DNA of 64,000 nt from Sweltsa coloradensis (GCA_024449915.1 JAMZAV010002231.1:1-64000), one strand, 5' to 3'. Shown: positions 40,583-54,800, numbered from the stretch's first letter. Notes: a model not told the origin generated them from the sequence alone. Made by a program: numbers and translations.

Positions 40583-42785
40583 GAGTGTAAGCGGAGTGAA
40601 TTGGAGATTGAGTAATCACTGTAAAATAAACAAAACAAAGATTTGTCCCAATGAGATATGAAGTTTTATTACGTAAAAAAATAGTCGTGGCTCTTGAGTA
40701 TGGGTCATCAAAGATAGCTGTACCATTCTACTTACTGACGTGACGTGAACAAAAACAATAAAACAACAAAAATTATTAATCTCTCCAGCAATGAACAAAC
40801 GATGGAAAGCAGTCATACATAACATAACACTTATAAGATAGTCAAAAGATCATACAGGTAGGTTAAAAGACTTTACTGGGCCTGAAAAAACGACGTTATT
40901 TTTTTTGTTTTATCACACTTTCTCGCATTGCAGCTGCTTTGTTTCTCCAACGTTTGATTAGAAGAACGTCGGCAATAGTGGCATCATCTTGTTGCTCCAC
41001 ATATTTTAAGGCTGCTTCCAGTGCGGCAGCTCCTTCCGTATGAGTTATTTTGGAGCTGGTAGGGTCGTCAACATCTTCATCTGATTCTTCGTTTTTTTGT
41101 AAAACGTTGTTGACGATTTCTTCGTCCGTTTGCGTCAGTTCAAAACCATCATTTTCACCACTCACCCACTCGTTCACGTCATCTTCTTCTAAATCTGCGC
41201 ACCCAGGTAATTTCTTGAAAATGTTCAAGAAAGTCATCGTGCTATCGATGGCGTCGTCGGCGTCGTCATTGTTTACATTGTAATCCAAACTGATCTTCGA
41301 CCTCGACGTAATTTACGTCTCGAACAATAGCCTCTACATCCGGCCACAGTTTGCGCCACGACTTGACAAGGGTGGTCTTCTCGATCTCGTCCCACGCTTC
41401 CGATGACCAGTCAACCACTTTTTTCAAGTTTATTGCTTTTAGGCGAGTAATTAACGACACGTCGTCCTCATCTTCGCCTTCATAGGCGAGTAGCTCCGTC
41501 AGTAATTTGAATCTGTACCGCGTTTCAAGTTTTCCAGAACACCTTGATCCATAGGCTGGATCAAGGCGGTAACATTGGGGGTAAAAACACAGCTTTGATG
41601 TCGCCGACTCAAGTTCTCCTTCTGGCGGGTGCGATGGGGCGTTGTCTACGAGAAGAATTGCTTTCAAAGGCAGATTTTTCTTTCGCAGGTGGCGCCTAAC
41701 AGACGGAACGAATTGCTCTTCAAACCATTCTTTGAACAAGTAGCCATTCATCCAGGCACTTTTTTGCGCCCTATAATGCACTGGCAACACTCGAATGTTT
41801 TTAAAAGCCCGCGGTTTTTTAGACTTGCCGATGATCATCAGGGGCAATTTATGCGACCCAGACGCATTACTGCATGCTAACAATGTTACCCGCTCTTTAC
41901 TTTTTTTAAAGCCTGGCGCAGTCGCTTCCAATTGAGACGCTAATGTTTTTGTTGGGAGCATTTTAAAGTACAGACCCGTCTCATCACAGTTATAAACCTG
42001 ATCGGGGCTTAGGTTATCTTCGAGTATAAACCTCTCTTGAAACTCTTCTTTGTAAGTGACGACCACTTCACTATCTGCTGATAGCTTCTCGCCAGCAAGA
42101 GATAACTGTCTGATACCGTGCCGTTTTTTCCAGCGGTCAAGCCACCCGCTGCTGGCCGTGAAGTCCTCGTCACCCTTTAAAAGTTTATTTAAAATCAGAG
42201 CTTTTTGTTGTAAAATAGGGCCGGAAATAGGTACACCCTTTTCTCGGTGTTGGGTGAACCAACTGAAAAGGGATGCATCTAATTCCGGCGTATCACACGT
42301 GCGCATACTGCTACGCTCACTCAGTCCAATTGAAGAGGACGATTTGCTGCAGTAGCCTACTCTTCTATCTTCGCACGATTTTTCTTCCAGTCCCCCTCTG
42401 TTTGCGCTCCGACGCCCATCTCGGAAGCTATCTTTTTTATTGTCTCTCCTTGATCAAGACGTTTCAAGGCGTTTAATTTATCCTCAAATGAGGCAGACTT
42501 ATGTTTGCGCTTACTCATCGCGATTTTCACTCACGCACGAACACTGTATTGCTACAAGAACGTCACTGGTTTGTTTGTCACTTGACTCAAGACAGACGAC
42601 TGAGATGAGACTGGCGGTCACTGGCCAATGGGCAGTCGGCCTGAAGAATTTCATTCATGTTATTCCACCCTCCCCTCGCTCCACCCGCTACTACGTCCGG
42701 CTGCAAGTCGGCCGCGAGCCTATAGTTTGTGCCATGTAAGACGGCTGTAGTACGCGATGTTTTAAAATATAAAACACATCAGATT

Positions 42786-42824
<39 letters not shown>

Positions 42825-45800
42825 CCTACGACACGGGTTGCCCCGGATTAGACGGAACACCGGATTAACGGGGCCCGGATTAGAGAGACTCTACTGTATA
42901 GGCAATGTCCATTGGCATGCCAAGATACCCAAATAAAAACCCAAATAAAAAAGATCGACAATATTTCTAGATTTAAGTATGAACTGAAGAATGTATTAGT
43001 AAAATACTCCTTCTATTCAGTCAAAAAGTTCCTACAATGGGAGAAAATTACGATGTAACAGCTACAGACTATCCTAGGTTTAGGTTTAGATTGTTTGAGT
43101 AAATTAGTAAATTAGCCATTTAGCATAGGTAGGCCTAGTTTATAGGAATACAATAATGTAGTTAAATATTAGTTATTTTATGTTAATTTTGAGAGCTTAC
43201 TATAGGGTCTATGACTGTGGACATGTATATTAGCTAATAGCTTATATTATGTATACCATCAACTGACTATAAATAAATAAATAAATGACTATGAATGACC
43301 TATTCACGTCTGTCAGGTCTGTTTACTGGTCGGCTTGTTATTTTACCTATTCATCATGGTAACTTTTCAAATAGTATTTACGTGTATATAGGCCGCCCTC
43401 GCGTAATGGCTGCACCCAATTTCTAACGATTTAAATAAAATAAAATAAATTCCATGTCGTATCGGCCTCACTTGTTATTTTAGCCATTAAACCCTTTAGG
43501 AATAAAACACCTGATTTCTAAACAGGCAATGAACATGATATGTATGCAAACAAGCATGTATGTAAAGAAACCACTTAAATGCAATGCTAATATAGAGCAG
43601 TGGCTACTCGTGCTATTGTGCGCTGGTGCTGTAGCACCATCTATCTCCACTAACTCATTGCCTGCTTGCCGCGCCCCCTCCGTCGCCGCCGCGCGCGCCT
43701 TGCCAGACATTTTCGGGAGTTATTACCTTTATTCACATCGGCGGACTAAAATCACATCTCCTTCCTTATTTACCAATCATAAGGCCTGATCGGAATAATA
43801 TAATATTTATAGTAATAACATTTAATACGCTATTAAGTCGCTCAAGACACACCGGACGTTTTAATGAACCGGCTGTAAGAATAGACGTTTATAAATATTC
43901 ATTTCTTCCTAGAAGTGTAAGACACTACAGTGGAATGGAAAAGTATATTGAGTTCCATATTGATAAATAGTGACAGTACAAGTAGGGCCGACACCACTTC
44001 ATGTGCATTCATTCAACGGTCACAGCTGCTACAGTAGATTCTCGTTCACCGGGGACTTGTGATTACCTTTCCAAACATCTAAAGTCCCCCTAATTGTTGT
44101 CCTCAGAGCTCTGCAACGGTCACAGCTGCTACAGTAGATTCTCGTTCATGCGTCTGTGCAGCCAGGCGCTGGACTTGTGATTACCTTTCCAAACATCTTG
44201 TAACGATACAGCGCTCCCCGTTGTACTTCTCGATAGGCTACCATATATTAAAACTCATCCACCTCGGCTAGCCATTTCAGTCAATGAGCAACACACTTGG
44301 CATACAAATTAACACATAATTAGACATTTATTTTTAAACCAAGTAATAATACTACAGCAATTATTTAGTGAAATTGATCTGCTTGATAACGACCACATTG
44401 GACATTAAAAGTTTATATCATACGACCTTCTTTGGCTGTTGTGTTTGAGTATGATTTTTCACCCATCTGTAGTCTTCTCTTGTGAGTCCTTATACTTCTA
44501 ATCTTCTTACTTCTCTTCTCTTGAAATCTTCTTAAAAGTATATTTATAGGTGCCAAGTTGCAGACACATAAACTTATAATTGAAATTAGTTTTAAAAAGA
44601 ATCACTTCTGCTTTCTTTACTAGAGCAAAAACTCCTTGACCTAACTCGATTCAAGTAGCATCAAAGATGGCCATTCTGTTCCCTGGTCAAATTCATTGTT
44701 TAAAAAGTTCTAGATTTTTGTATCTTTTTTACACATCACATAAAACACTTTTTAATATTTACTTATTTTTTATAAATTTAAATTTGCTGTATTTACCTTT
44801 AATAATCATTATCAGAACATTATTAAAACTTTAAATAATATAATTATTTTACCATAAGTGAAAAATACAGCCTTCTGAAACTTGGTTATAAATGTAAACA
44901 AACTACTCAATCACTGCCTACTTGAAACCTTTTATACATTTTAAGAAGTCACTGCCTACTAGAATCATTTTATACATTTTAAGAAGTCACTGCCTACTGG
45001 ATCTTAATTACTTTTACCAAGTTTTAGATTTAAGAGACTGGTACTTTACAATCCCCCTTCAAATTTTGAACAATTTCTTGAAATTTTTCAACATTTATAA
45101 TGCTTGAAAGCACCAGACAAATTAAAGGATTTTTTTTTTTATTCTTAATCCTGCTTCAAAATCTGATAACAATACAATAATCCTCTGGACAATGACAAAT
45201 CTGAACATCAGCTTATTCCACAAAAATCTAAACAAACTAGATCACACTTTGTTCTTTTACCGCTACCCATGACTTTAATATACAATATCAAAAAATTCAA
45301 GCAACCCAAAATTTAGAACTCATTGAATGTTCCAACTACCTCCATTGACAAACACTAACAAAATTAATAACTCAACAATTGAAAGGCTGTTTACAATACC
45401 CCTTCCAAAAATAAATTATTTGAAGAAATGGAAATTATTTATTTTTGATATTAACTCCTGCAACCATTGAAACACTATATTAAATTATTTACTCCATTAA
45501 AAAAAACAAAAACACCAATTAAATAATATCATCAACTTAAAATCTTTCAAACTGGAAATTATGAACAAACCTTATTAAAATGTACTAGTATTTATCAACT
45601 TCAGCAACACCAATTTCCAAGAATCTTTATGAAAATGTCTATTTATTCATTTTCCACTCCACAATAAACTATTCCAAATCTATCATCCACAGAAGAAATA
45701 TCATACCATCAAAAAATAGTCAAACCAGCGAGTTGAAGACAAAATTGACAACCCCTTCAAACTGTCAACTGTATAGAAAGAGATTTTAAACCCCATTTTA

Positions 45801-48800
45801 GGTGCCTTAGGAATTTATTTATAATCCGCAATGAATGACTCCTTCAAAATAAAAAAAAACTTTCCAACTGACCAAAGAGAACAAAAAATGTACCAAGAAA
45901 TGTACACCAACCATAGTTAACCACCAAATCAGTCAACCACCCCTTCAAACTGAAAACCCCTTCAAACTGACCAACATAGAACAAGTGAGGAAAAGAACAA
46001 CTCCGAGATCCACAGCCCTATCTAGTTTTCTGTTAATAATGGAGGTGCCGTCAAGTTGTTGTTAGTAGTAGGTGCTCGTTCGTTCCCTGGAGATCGCCAG
46101 TCATCTAGAGGTCTTGAATTGAAGTTAGTTTGTCGATTTTTATATCTATCATTGTTGGCATTTGTTGCAAAGTTGTGGTAGGTGTTTTCATAGTTCCTAT
46201 TTTGACTAGGTAACCAAATCAGTCTGTCACTTTCTAATCTTTCCAAAAGATTTACGATTTTAGTGGCATCGTTGTCTATATGAATGAAATGGATACGAAT
46301 TTCCATAGGAAAATGTTTGAGCAGTTGTTTGACCATCGTTTCTTGTGGTATTGGGCAACTGAGATATCCATTATGACGCAACAAACGTTTGAAGTATACT
46401 GATGGTAATCCCTGTTTACCATCTTCGTAGGATGCACTATATATGTGTTTCATGAGAACATCTTGAGCGTTGTCTCCCCAAAAAATGATTAATGAATTTT
46501 CTTTAAAATCTTCAAGGAATCAAACTCATTTCCCAGCATCCATGGTATGCATTGACCCTTCAAGCATTGTAGAGTGAACGCCAACCTCCTGTTGTTATTT
46601 ACCGAATAGTTCTTGAATCGGTTTTCTAACAAGTTTAAAAATTCAATGGGATGAATACCACCATCTCCCATGAATATTATGCCCTCTCAAGTATTGGTCT
46701 CCTACACCGCTATCATTTGCATAAACGGTAGTTCCCGTAACGCCTGTTATCCCTTGAGTTTCCAAATCTTGAATCTTTTTTGTATTGGTTAGAATAGAAT
46801 TTTCCAAACCATTGCAAGTTTCTTGAAAGTTTTTATCATCTAATTCTCGCTTTTCTTCTACTTTTGAGACTTCTTTTTGTACTTCCTCTAATTTCTTGCC
46901 ATTATCATCAATCATGACATGGATATCCCTTATCAATTCCATAGCACCCCCTACTTTGGCTTCAATGTCCTCCACATCTTCAGTTACTTTTAGCTTCACA
47001 TCTATGAATTGTTTTTCTAAGGTGTAGAAAAGTCTGTCATATTTTTCTTCTAATCCATTTTGGATGACATCCATTCGTTTATTTACCTTATCGATTTCAT
47101 GTTTAACATCCTCTAGTTTCTCGTCCATAATCTTACCCATTTCATTTTTCATGCTATTTTCCATGGTACTCATTTTATTCAACAACGTACTCATTAAAAA
47201 ACTCATTTCTGGACTCATCACCAAACTTCCTTCCGTCGAAGTGCTAGTCATATCGGTTGCCAAGTGCCTATCTAAACCACTATCCATCTGTCCCAATTCT
47301 GTCCTCCCTAAATCTTGAGAAACAATTTGCAACCCTAGCTCTATTTCATCAATAGCAACACCTTCACTTTGACTAGCCATTATTCCAAAGCCTAGGTTTA
47401 TTTGTAGCCAAGTGTGTAATTGAGACCCCTAATCTCTGCGTGACATTATCTTCAGTAAGACCACTAACGTTGGGCTGCCAAATTGTAACGTTACACCGTG
47501 CTACCCTGTACAAGGCTACCATATATTAAAACTCATCCACCTCGGCTAGCCTACACAGTCAATGAGCAACACACTTGGCATACAAATTAACACATAATTA
47601 GACATTTATTTTTAAACCAAGTAATAATACTACAGCAATTATTTAGTGAAATTGATCTGCTTGATAACGACCACATTGGACATTAAAAGTTTATATCATA
47701 CGACCTTCTTTGGCTGTTGTGTTTGAGTATGATTTTTCACCCATCTGTAGTCTTCTCTTGTGAGTCTTATACTTCTAATCTTCTTACTTCTCTTCTCTTG
47801 AAATCTTCTTAAAAGTATATTTATAGGTGCCAAGTTGCAGACACATAAACTTATAATTGAAATTAGTTTTAAAAAGAATCACTTCTGCTTTCTTTACTAG
47901 AGCAAACTCCTTGACCTAACTCGATTCAAGTAGCATCAAAGATGGCCATTCTGTTCCTGGTCAAATTCATTGTTTCAAAGTTCTAGATTTTTGTATCTTT
48001 ATTACAAATCACATAAAACACTTTTTAATATTGACTTATTTTTTATAAATTTAAATTTGCTGTATTTACCTTTAATAATCATTATCAGAACATTATTAAA
48101 ACTTTAAATAATATAATTATTTTACCATAAGTGAAAAATACAGCCTTCTGAAACTTGGTTATAAATGTAAACAAACTACTCAATCACTGCCTACTTGAAA
48201 CCTTTTATACATTTTTAGAAGTCACTGCCTACTAGAATCATTTTATACATTTTAAGAAGTCACTGCCTACTGGATCTTAATTACTTTTACCAAGTTTTAG
48301 ATTTAAGAGACTGGTACTTTACAATCTAAAGTCCCCCTTATTGTTGTCCTCAGAGCTCTGCAACGGTCACAGCTGCTACAGTAGATTCTCGTTCATGCGT
48401 CTGTGCAGCCAGGCGCTGGACTTGTGATTACCTTTCCAAACATCTAAAGTCCCCCTGATTGTTATCCTCAGAGCTCTGCAACGGTCACAGCTGCTACAGC
48501 AGATTCTCGTTCATGCGTCTGTGCAGCCAGGTGCTGGACTTGTTCTCAAGGAAGTATTTTAAGGAACACTTCTACCTGTCGGTGCTGGAGCGAGCCGGTA
48601 AGTACTCTGTCAGTTATTAGTAGGGTGTGCAATGATTTATACGTAATCTAATGATGATGATGATAACGATTATGAATTGATGATTTAATTTATAATAATG
48701 GTGTGATAATAACATGGATCAATAAAATTGAGTATTTTTTCAATATTGTTTACTTTATGTATTTTGTGGGCCTTGAGATTTATTAGTTTAAATTGAAAGT

Positions 48801-51800
48801 TGAATATTACAAACCAGAAGTTTATGTTTTGAATATATTTAATAAATCTATCAATAAATTTCTCTGTCAACCTTCGTACTTAATGTGGACAATCATTTTC
48901 ATTATTATTATCATCAATAGTATTTAACCCTGTAAGTGCCAAGCTAAAAACAAACATTTTGTGGTCTTTATTGAAAAGTGACTTTAAAGCCAGTTATGGT
49001 CAGATCATTAAGTTCCATACATCAACATCTTAAGCATAAACTGAACAATGTAATGATATAAGAAAAAACTTTTTTGAAACAAATAGATTTAGACTATTTT
49101 TGAATTTGAAATTGTTTGTTATTTAAAAAAAAACAATTTTACCGGATATTTGCCATAAAAATTTAAACCTATCTGGACCATCAATAATTTTATACCTCAT
49201 CCCATCAACTATTGTCCTACATATGACATTTTTACACAAAAAGTTTCAAAGAAATTCAATAAATATCAAAAGAACTGAATTTTATAGTGTATTATATATG
49301 TTTTAGTTTTTAAAGTTAGATGAGTTCATGATATAATATTTAAAACACTTAGTGGAAAATAGTACAATGAATTTTGGTTATTTTGAAGTCCAAAAGTGCA
49401 AGTGTCCAAATAATCGCGCAAAGTGCCAGCGTTGATTTTTTTAGCTTTTAAATTACGTCCGTTTCACATAGTACTCAACTACGCCTCTAGACAGTGATAC
49501 TAGTTGTATTTCAAAAGGTCGACAAAATTGACGCTGGTACTTTGCCCGACGATTTCAACACCGATATTACCGACGTTGGCACTTCCCGGGTTAACCTCCA
49601 ATATAGTTTCACAGGTTGATAAAAAAATGCCTTAAATGGAAAATATATTTTTGTTTTTATTGAAATTTTCAGGGAATGATGTTTATGAACATAGCATGTT
49701 ATAATTTTTATAAAATGACAAACATTATCGTAAATATTTAATTTTTTTAATGTTATGGTCACTTAAGTGTCAAATTCCCCCAATGTTGATATTGATGAAT
49801 GCAGTATGCGTGTGGATTACTCCTTCTCCAACATTAGTTTAACATTACCATACTTACTCGATTATAGGCCACCATCAAGTAATGGCGGCATCCTTTATTA
49901 TTTTGACCACTAAAATTTTGGGAAGAGTAGGACATACATACTATTGACAAATGGCTTCACATGATGGCCACACCACACTTCAATATACCTGAGGCCTATA
50001 CCCGCATAAAACAATAGTTCATAGTTTTTTAACGAGGTGATGTGTAACTTTCAGAGGACCGTGTGCCAAACATCCGTCAAATGTTTGTGAAACTTCTTCC
50101 GAAGTTGAAGCTCTGTCTTCGGATGCCGTCGGACAAGAAGTACTTTGCCGCGCTCGAGGCGAGCATCCGCAAGATCATCTCGGTGGAGAAAGACAGGGAC
50201 ACATTGGCCTTTACTGGAAAAAAGTTCTCACTGTGCTCGACAAGATTGAGTGCCCCTAGACACGGTGAGGACAAAAAAACTAAAAAAAATTGCTAATTAA
50301 AAAACCTCGAACTCTTTTACTGTTAGTGAAAAAAACTAAAGAAATACCGTATTTACCCGAATAGAAGACGACCTCGAATTTAAGACGCCCCCCTATTTTC
50401 AGGAATTTAAAAGTGGAAAATCATTTTCTCGAATTTAAAGACGACCCCCCATTTCAGGAACTTTTATCTGGAAAAATAATATTTCAACAAACAAAAATTA
50501 AGAATATTTATTGATAAAAAACAAAATAAGGGGAAAACTTCGGTCCAAACGATCACGGCTCCAACGATTCCTGTCCCCAACGACGATTTCACTGAGTCCC
50601 TTCTTTTCCCCATTTAAACCAAAGCTAAATTTTTTCGCCTTAACGTCTTTTAAAAGCGCCAAAATAACGATTTCCCGCCTCAAATGATGAATTTGTAAGT
50701 CCCTTGATCAAAATTGCGTTAGTTATTACTCCGCTCAACGACTCTCGAAAAAACGGAAACGCGCTTGACTCCCGCCCGGTGCATTGACCACGCCGGTCGG
50801 GCCAAAACCTCGCCTCACGGCCAGCTGGCTTGCTAGTCCAAGGCGCAGGAGCACGGCACAGTAGGCGAGGGATTCTCCGCTGTACTCCGCGCCTCGAAAA
50901 CCATCGCCCGCCAGATTTCTCACTCTAATTTTCTGACGACCCCCATTTTTTAACTAAACCCAAAAATGGAAATAAATATTGTCTTAATTTCGGGTAAATA
51001 TGGTACCCTGTGTGTTACCCAAAAAAAGAAGGGTTATGAGGGACTAGGGAAGACGACGGGTATGGGTACGTGTTTCCACTACCCGTTTACCCGTAAAACC
51101 CTGAATTCCAGAATTTAGGTGTCACATTGTAGGCGGAAGGCTAATGTAAACAATATGCACTTCCTCATATCTTTTGTGCTTGGCGGAGTTTTTTTTTGAA
51201 TTATAATTTCCTTTGTTCATGCCCCCCCGACTTGTGGTAGTGTGCTGAGTATGCCCCCCTCCCGCCTTACCACTCGTGCGATCTTCCAGAGATTATAATA
51301 TAAGGGTGAATATGCTCTTTTATTGATATACAGCTTCCTCATCCCAAAAACTATTTACGATTACGTCTATGCCAATATGCTTAATAGGGCCCAAAATAAA
51401 ATTTTTACCGTTTTTCCTGTTTTTTTCTTTTTTTTCCACCCGAGTTTAAAATTTACGGTAAATCCACATCATAAAAAATATTGATATTGCTGATAGTTGC
51501 TTTAAATATATCAATATCAAAAAACAAAAATGGATACAATAAACAGTATTCCCAAAGGCGGCAATATAAAAATATCTATACTTACTGCTGTTCATGGGCA
51601 TGTAAAATCCGGACCGGCCCCTCAGTTAGGCCTCTTTAAATAATAATACTTTTAGGCTTATAATTTTGTTCTGGAATCAAATTAAAAAAAGGTCAGAAAT
51701 ACGGGAAATCATTTCCTAATCTCATTATTGAAATTTCTAGATCCACTAAAAACCTACATTTCCGGACATAAAGATAGAAGTTTATGTTTTTACTTAATTT

Positions 51801-54800
51801 TAGAGTGCCATCTAGTACTAATAGCCGTACTCTTATTTTTTCGACTAAAATGTTTAAGAGTATGTTATCAATACTATTCATAAATGGCTTCACAATGGCC
51901 GCACCTCACTTTTTGAACTTGATAATTTTCAATATACCTAAGGCCTATACTTGCCAAGTAGGCGTTTATTATATTTATTATAGGTTTATTATTATAAGTT
52001 TATTATGACAACCAAAACAATAACAAGATCTAATTGACAGTTTAAACTTTATTATTAATATTTTCAGTGAGTTTAAAAGTGATTTTAAAGTGGAACTTTT
52101 GTGCTACAAGGAAAAGGGAACGAGACCAACATTTAAAGGGAAAAATATCCGACATTGGTATGTAAATAAGAAAAATGAAAAGTTTATTAGAAAAAATTTT
52201 TTTGCCTGTGCTAAAAGACAATACTTGGTGGGATATTGAATGAAAAGTTTTTTGTTTTTTTTTGTGGCTTATTTAGGCATATTATTAAAGTTAGGCCCTA
52301 CTTAATAACTAATTATGGAACAAAAAGGAAAGCAAAGTACTCTATACTTTTACAATAGTAAGGGTGGGGACCAACATTGGTGCCAATCATTGAATGAACC
52401 AATGTCAGGGGACCTTGATGAGGTTAAATGTTTAAAGACGAAGTATGCAAACTAAAACTGGTGATAAGTCAACAACAAAGTCGTATTGAAGAGCTAGTGC
52501 AAACCCACAGAGATTAGCTAGGAATTGCTGACCACTATGCCCAAGAAATTGCAATACAGTAAAAATTATTATCAGCTACCTATACCAACCAAAATTATAC
52601 GTGTTGTAAATGAGAACTCTTTAAATAATCTAGCTGAAAGCTTAGAAGGAGAAAATTGGGAATGTGTAACAGTTTCAGAGACAGCAGATGATAAATATGA
52701 TGCATTTTCAAATAAATTACTTTACTTTTTTAATAAAAATTGCCCACTAAAACAAATACAAAATAACCATCCTACAAATTGCAAATTGGATAACTAACGG
52801 TATTAAAGTCTCAAGTGCTAAAAAAAAGGAGCCTTTTATACATTAACTCACAGTTCCCAAATGTGCCATTCCTAAAAAAAATATATAAAACCCATATTTA
52901 AAAATTTACAAAAGAGTTCTTTAAAAATGCAAAAAGAAACCCAAAAAAAGAGAAACCATATCAACTTCAGACAAAAGTCAAAATCAATTTGGAAAATAAT
53001 AAAGGGAAGAAATAAATCGTAAGCCAAAAAAGCCTAATAAATAATATAACTCTTCTCAACAATAATACATTAATTAAAGATCCCAAAACGTAGTAGCCAC
53101 AACATTGAATAAATATTTTACGAGTGAAGCATCTTACCTGACAATAATATAAGTACCAGAAATTATCCAAAAAATCCAAATCATAATTTTCCCAAAAACT
53201 ACTTATCAAAGTCAAACAAAAGCCCAATTAACTCCCTATATTTGTATGAAACAAACCCTAAAGAAATAAAAGATATTGTACTTAAATTAAAGCCAAAGCA
53301 CTCTGCAGGTATTGATGATTTGTCGATTATAGTTATAAAAAAATGTATAAATGAACTAGCTGAACCTTTATCCGACATTTTCAATACTTGCTTTGAAGAT
53401 GGTGTCTTTCCCCAAAGGCCCATTAAAAATATCCAAAATTTACCAATATTAAAAAAAGGAAGTAAAACTCATTGCAAGTAACTATAGACCTATATCCATC
53501 CTTCCAGCTGCCTCAAAAATATTAGAAACTTTGATATTCAATCGAATGATCGCATTCTTCGATGAAAATAATATCATAACAGAGAGACAAAATGGCTTTA
53601 GACGAGGCAAATCAACAAGTGACACAATTAGTAATTTCTAAAAACTATTGTTGAAGCAGTCGACTCAAACATACCAACATTGGGCATATTTTGTGATCTA
53701 ACAAAAGCGTTTGATTGTGTTGATCACAAAATACTGCTGGACAAGTTAGAGTACTATGGTATACGTGGGAATGCATTGAAACTCTTAACATCTTACCTGA
53801 CCGACGCCTACAATGCGTAGTACTGACTGATCTTAAGAACAACAAATTTAACAAACATTAAATCAGAATTTGAAAAAAAGGGTTTTTTGTGGAGTTCCAC
53901 AAGGATCGATCCTTGGGCCCCATTCTTCATTATCTTTATTAACGACCTACCTGACAATATTGATGATGCCGAGTTGTTTGCTGATGACTTTACTACTAGC
54001 GTAACGGCGCGAATACAGTTTTACTCAAAGAAAAGGGAGAAAAAAGACTTACTGAGTCTATTGAAGGTTTACAATGAACAAAATATTGCTTAATTCTCTA
54101 AAAACTAACTTTATCCAGTTCCATTCAATTCAAAAAAAGAAATCACTAAACTTCATACATTGCCTAGCAAATTCAAATGACAAATCAGTTGTAAACTCAG
54201 TTGAACAAACAAACTTTCTAGGTCTAACAATAGATAAAAACTTAACATGGCATGCTCACATTTTAAAATACTGATAAAAAAAACTCAGCTCTGCTTTTTT
54301 TGCAATTAAAAGCATCAAACATATAAGCAATGTATCAACTGCTAAAGTATGCTACTTTTCTCTATTTGAATCACATCTAAGATATGGGATAGAATTTTGG
54401 GGAATGTCAACTCACATTGATAAAGTTTTCATTTTACAAAAACGAGCAATTAGAGCATTTTATTCCCTTGGGCAAAAAGGGCATTGTAAACCTTACTTTT
54501 TGCTCTGAACATTCTTACAGTTCCATGTCTTTTTTCATTCTTAAATCAGTCTTAAGCATTAAGAAAAACATCCAAATCCTTGCAGTTAATGCGAATGTAC
54601 ATACTCACAACACAAGGCAAAAACATGATCTCCATCTTAGCCAATGTTCTACAAACCTTGGCCAGAAAAACTCTGATTATATAAATAAAATTCTCTACAA
54701 CCTTGTTCCAAAAGAAATCAAAGATATACCTCAATATATTAAATTTAAAAATGAGCTGACAAAATTTTTATTACAAAAAGCTTACTACAGTGTAAATGAC

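Larger units (their letters stand above)
40218..42896 (-). mobile_element. Tigger/pogo-type DNA transposon, 2679 bp, with dead transposase
   Basis: Perfect 23-bp terminal inverted repeats starting CAGTAGAGTCTCTCTAATCC, each flanked by TA. The transposase is on the - strand in three pieces (42357-42518, 41266-42306, 40896-41288). A partial ~110-bp duplication with CTTGTGGCTGGCTGCAT and a (GA)n run lies at 40370-40580; a T run at 42790-42823. It is the only pogo-type element here with coding sequence and may resemble the enzyme that moved the pogo-like MITEs, although their ends differ. Confidence 0.95.
44199..48323 (-). mobile_element. LTR retrotransposon, gag only, 4125 bp
   Basis: Two near-identical LTRs (44199-45050 and 47484-48323) with TG...CA ends and a 4-bp target duplication ATCT (44195-44198, 48324-48327). 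On the - strand, next to the 5' LTR, TGGCAGCCCAACGT at about 47481 resembles a tRNA primer-binding site; next to the 3' LTR, GAAGGGGGAT at about 45051-45060 is a polypurine tract. Gag-like frames lie at 46022-47380. No protease, reverse transcriptase or integrase, and only about 970 bp between gag and the 3' LTR, so it depends on another element. Confidence 0.92.
44014..48471 (+). repeat. 118-bp tandem array of the exon K acceptor and first 71 exon bases, split by an LTR element
   Basis: Copy 1 (partial) from 44014, copy 2 at 44107, copy 3 at 48354, and the functional exon at 48472. Each full unit is 71 exon bases (AGCTCTGCAACGGTCACAGC to GCGCTGGACTTG) and 47 bases of acceptor region ending cctcag. 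Without the LTR element, spacing is exactly 118 bp. In the extra copies the exon piece is followed directly by TGA. Confidence 0.94.

Noticed and set aside
40376..40619. Genes on both strands at the Tigger left side
   Set aside because: Frames through a local duplication and a (GA)n run.
43480..43789. GC-rich patch as exon
   Set aside because: Overlapping frames on both strands, no splice signals that join the PPP4R4 phases.
52068..52155. Missing exon between L and M
   Set aside because: It has AG and GT borders and an F-x3-F pattern, but no phase joins both exon L and exon M without a stop, and similarity is weak.
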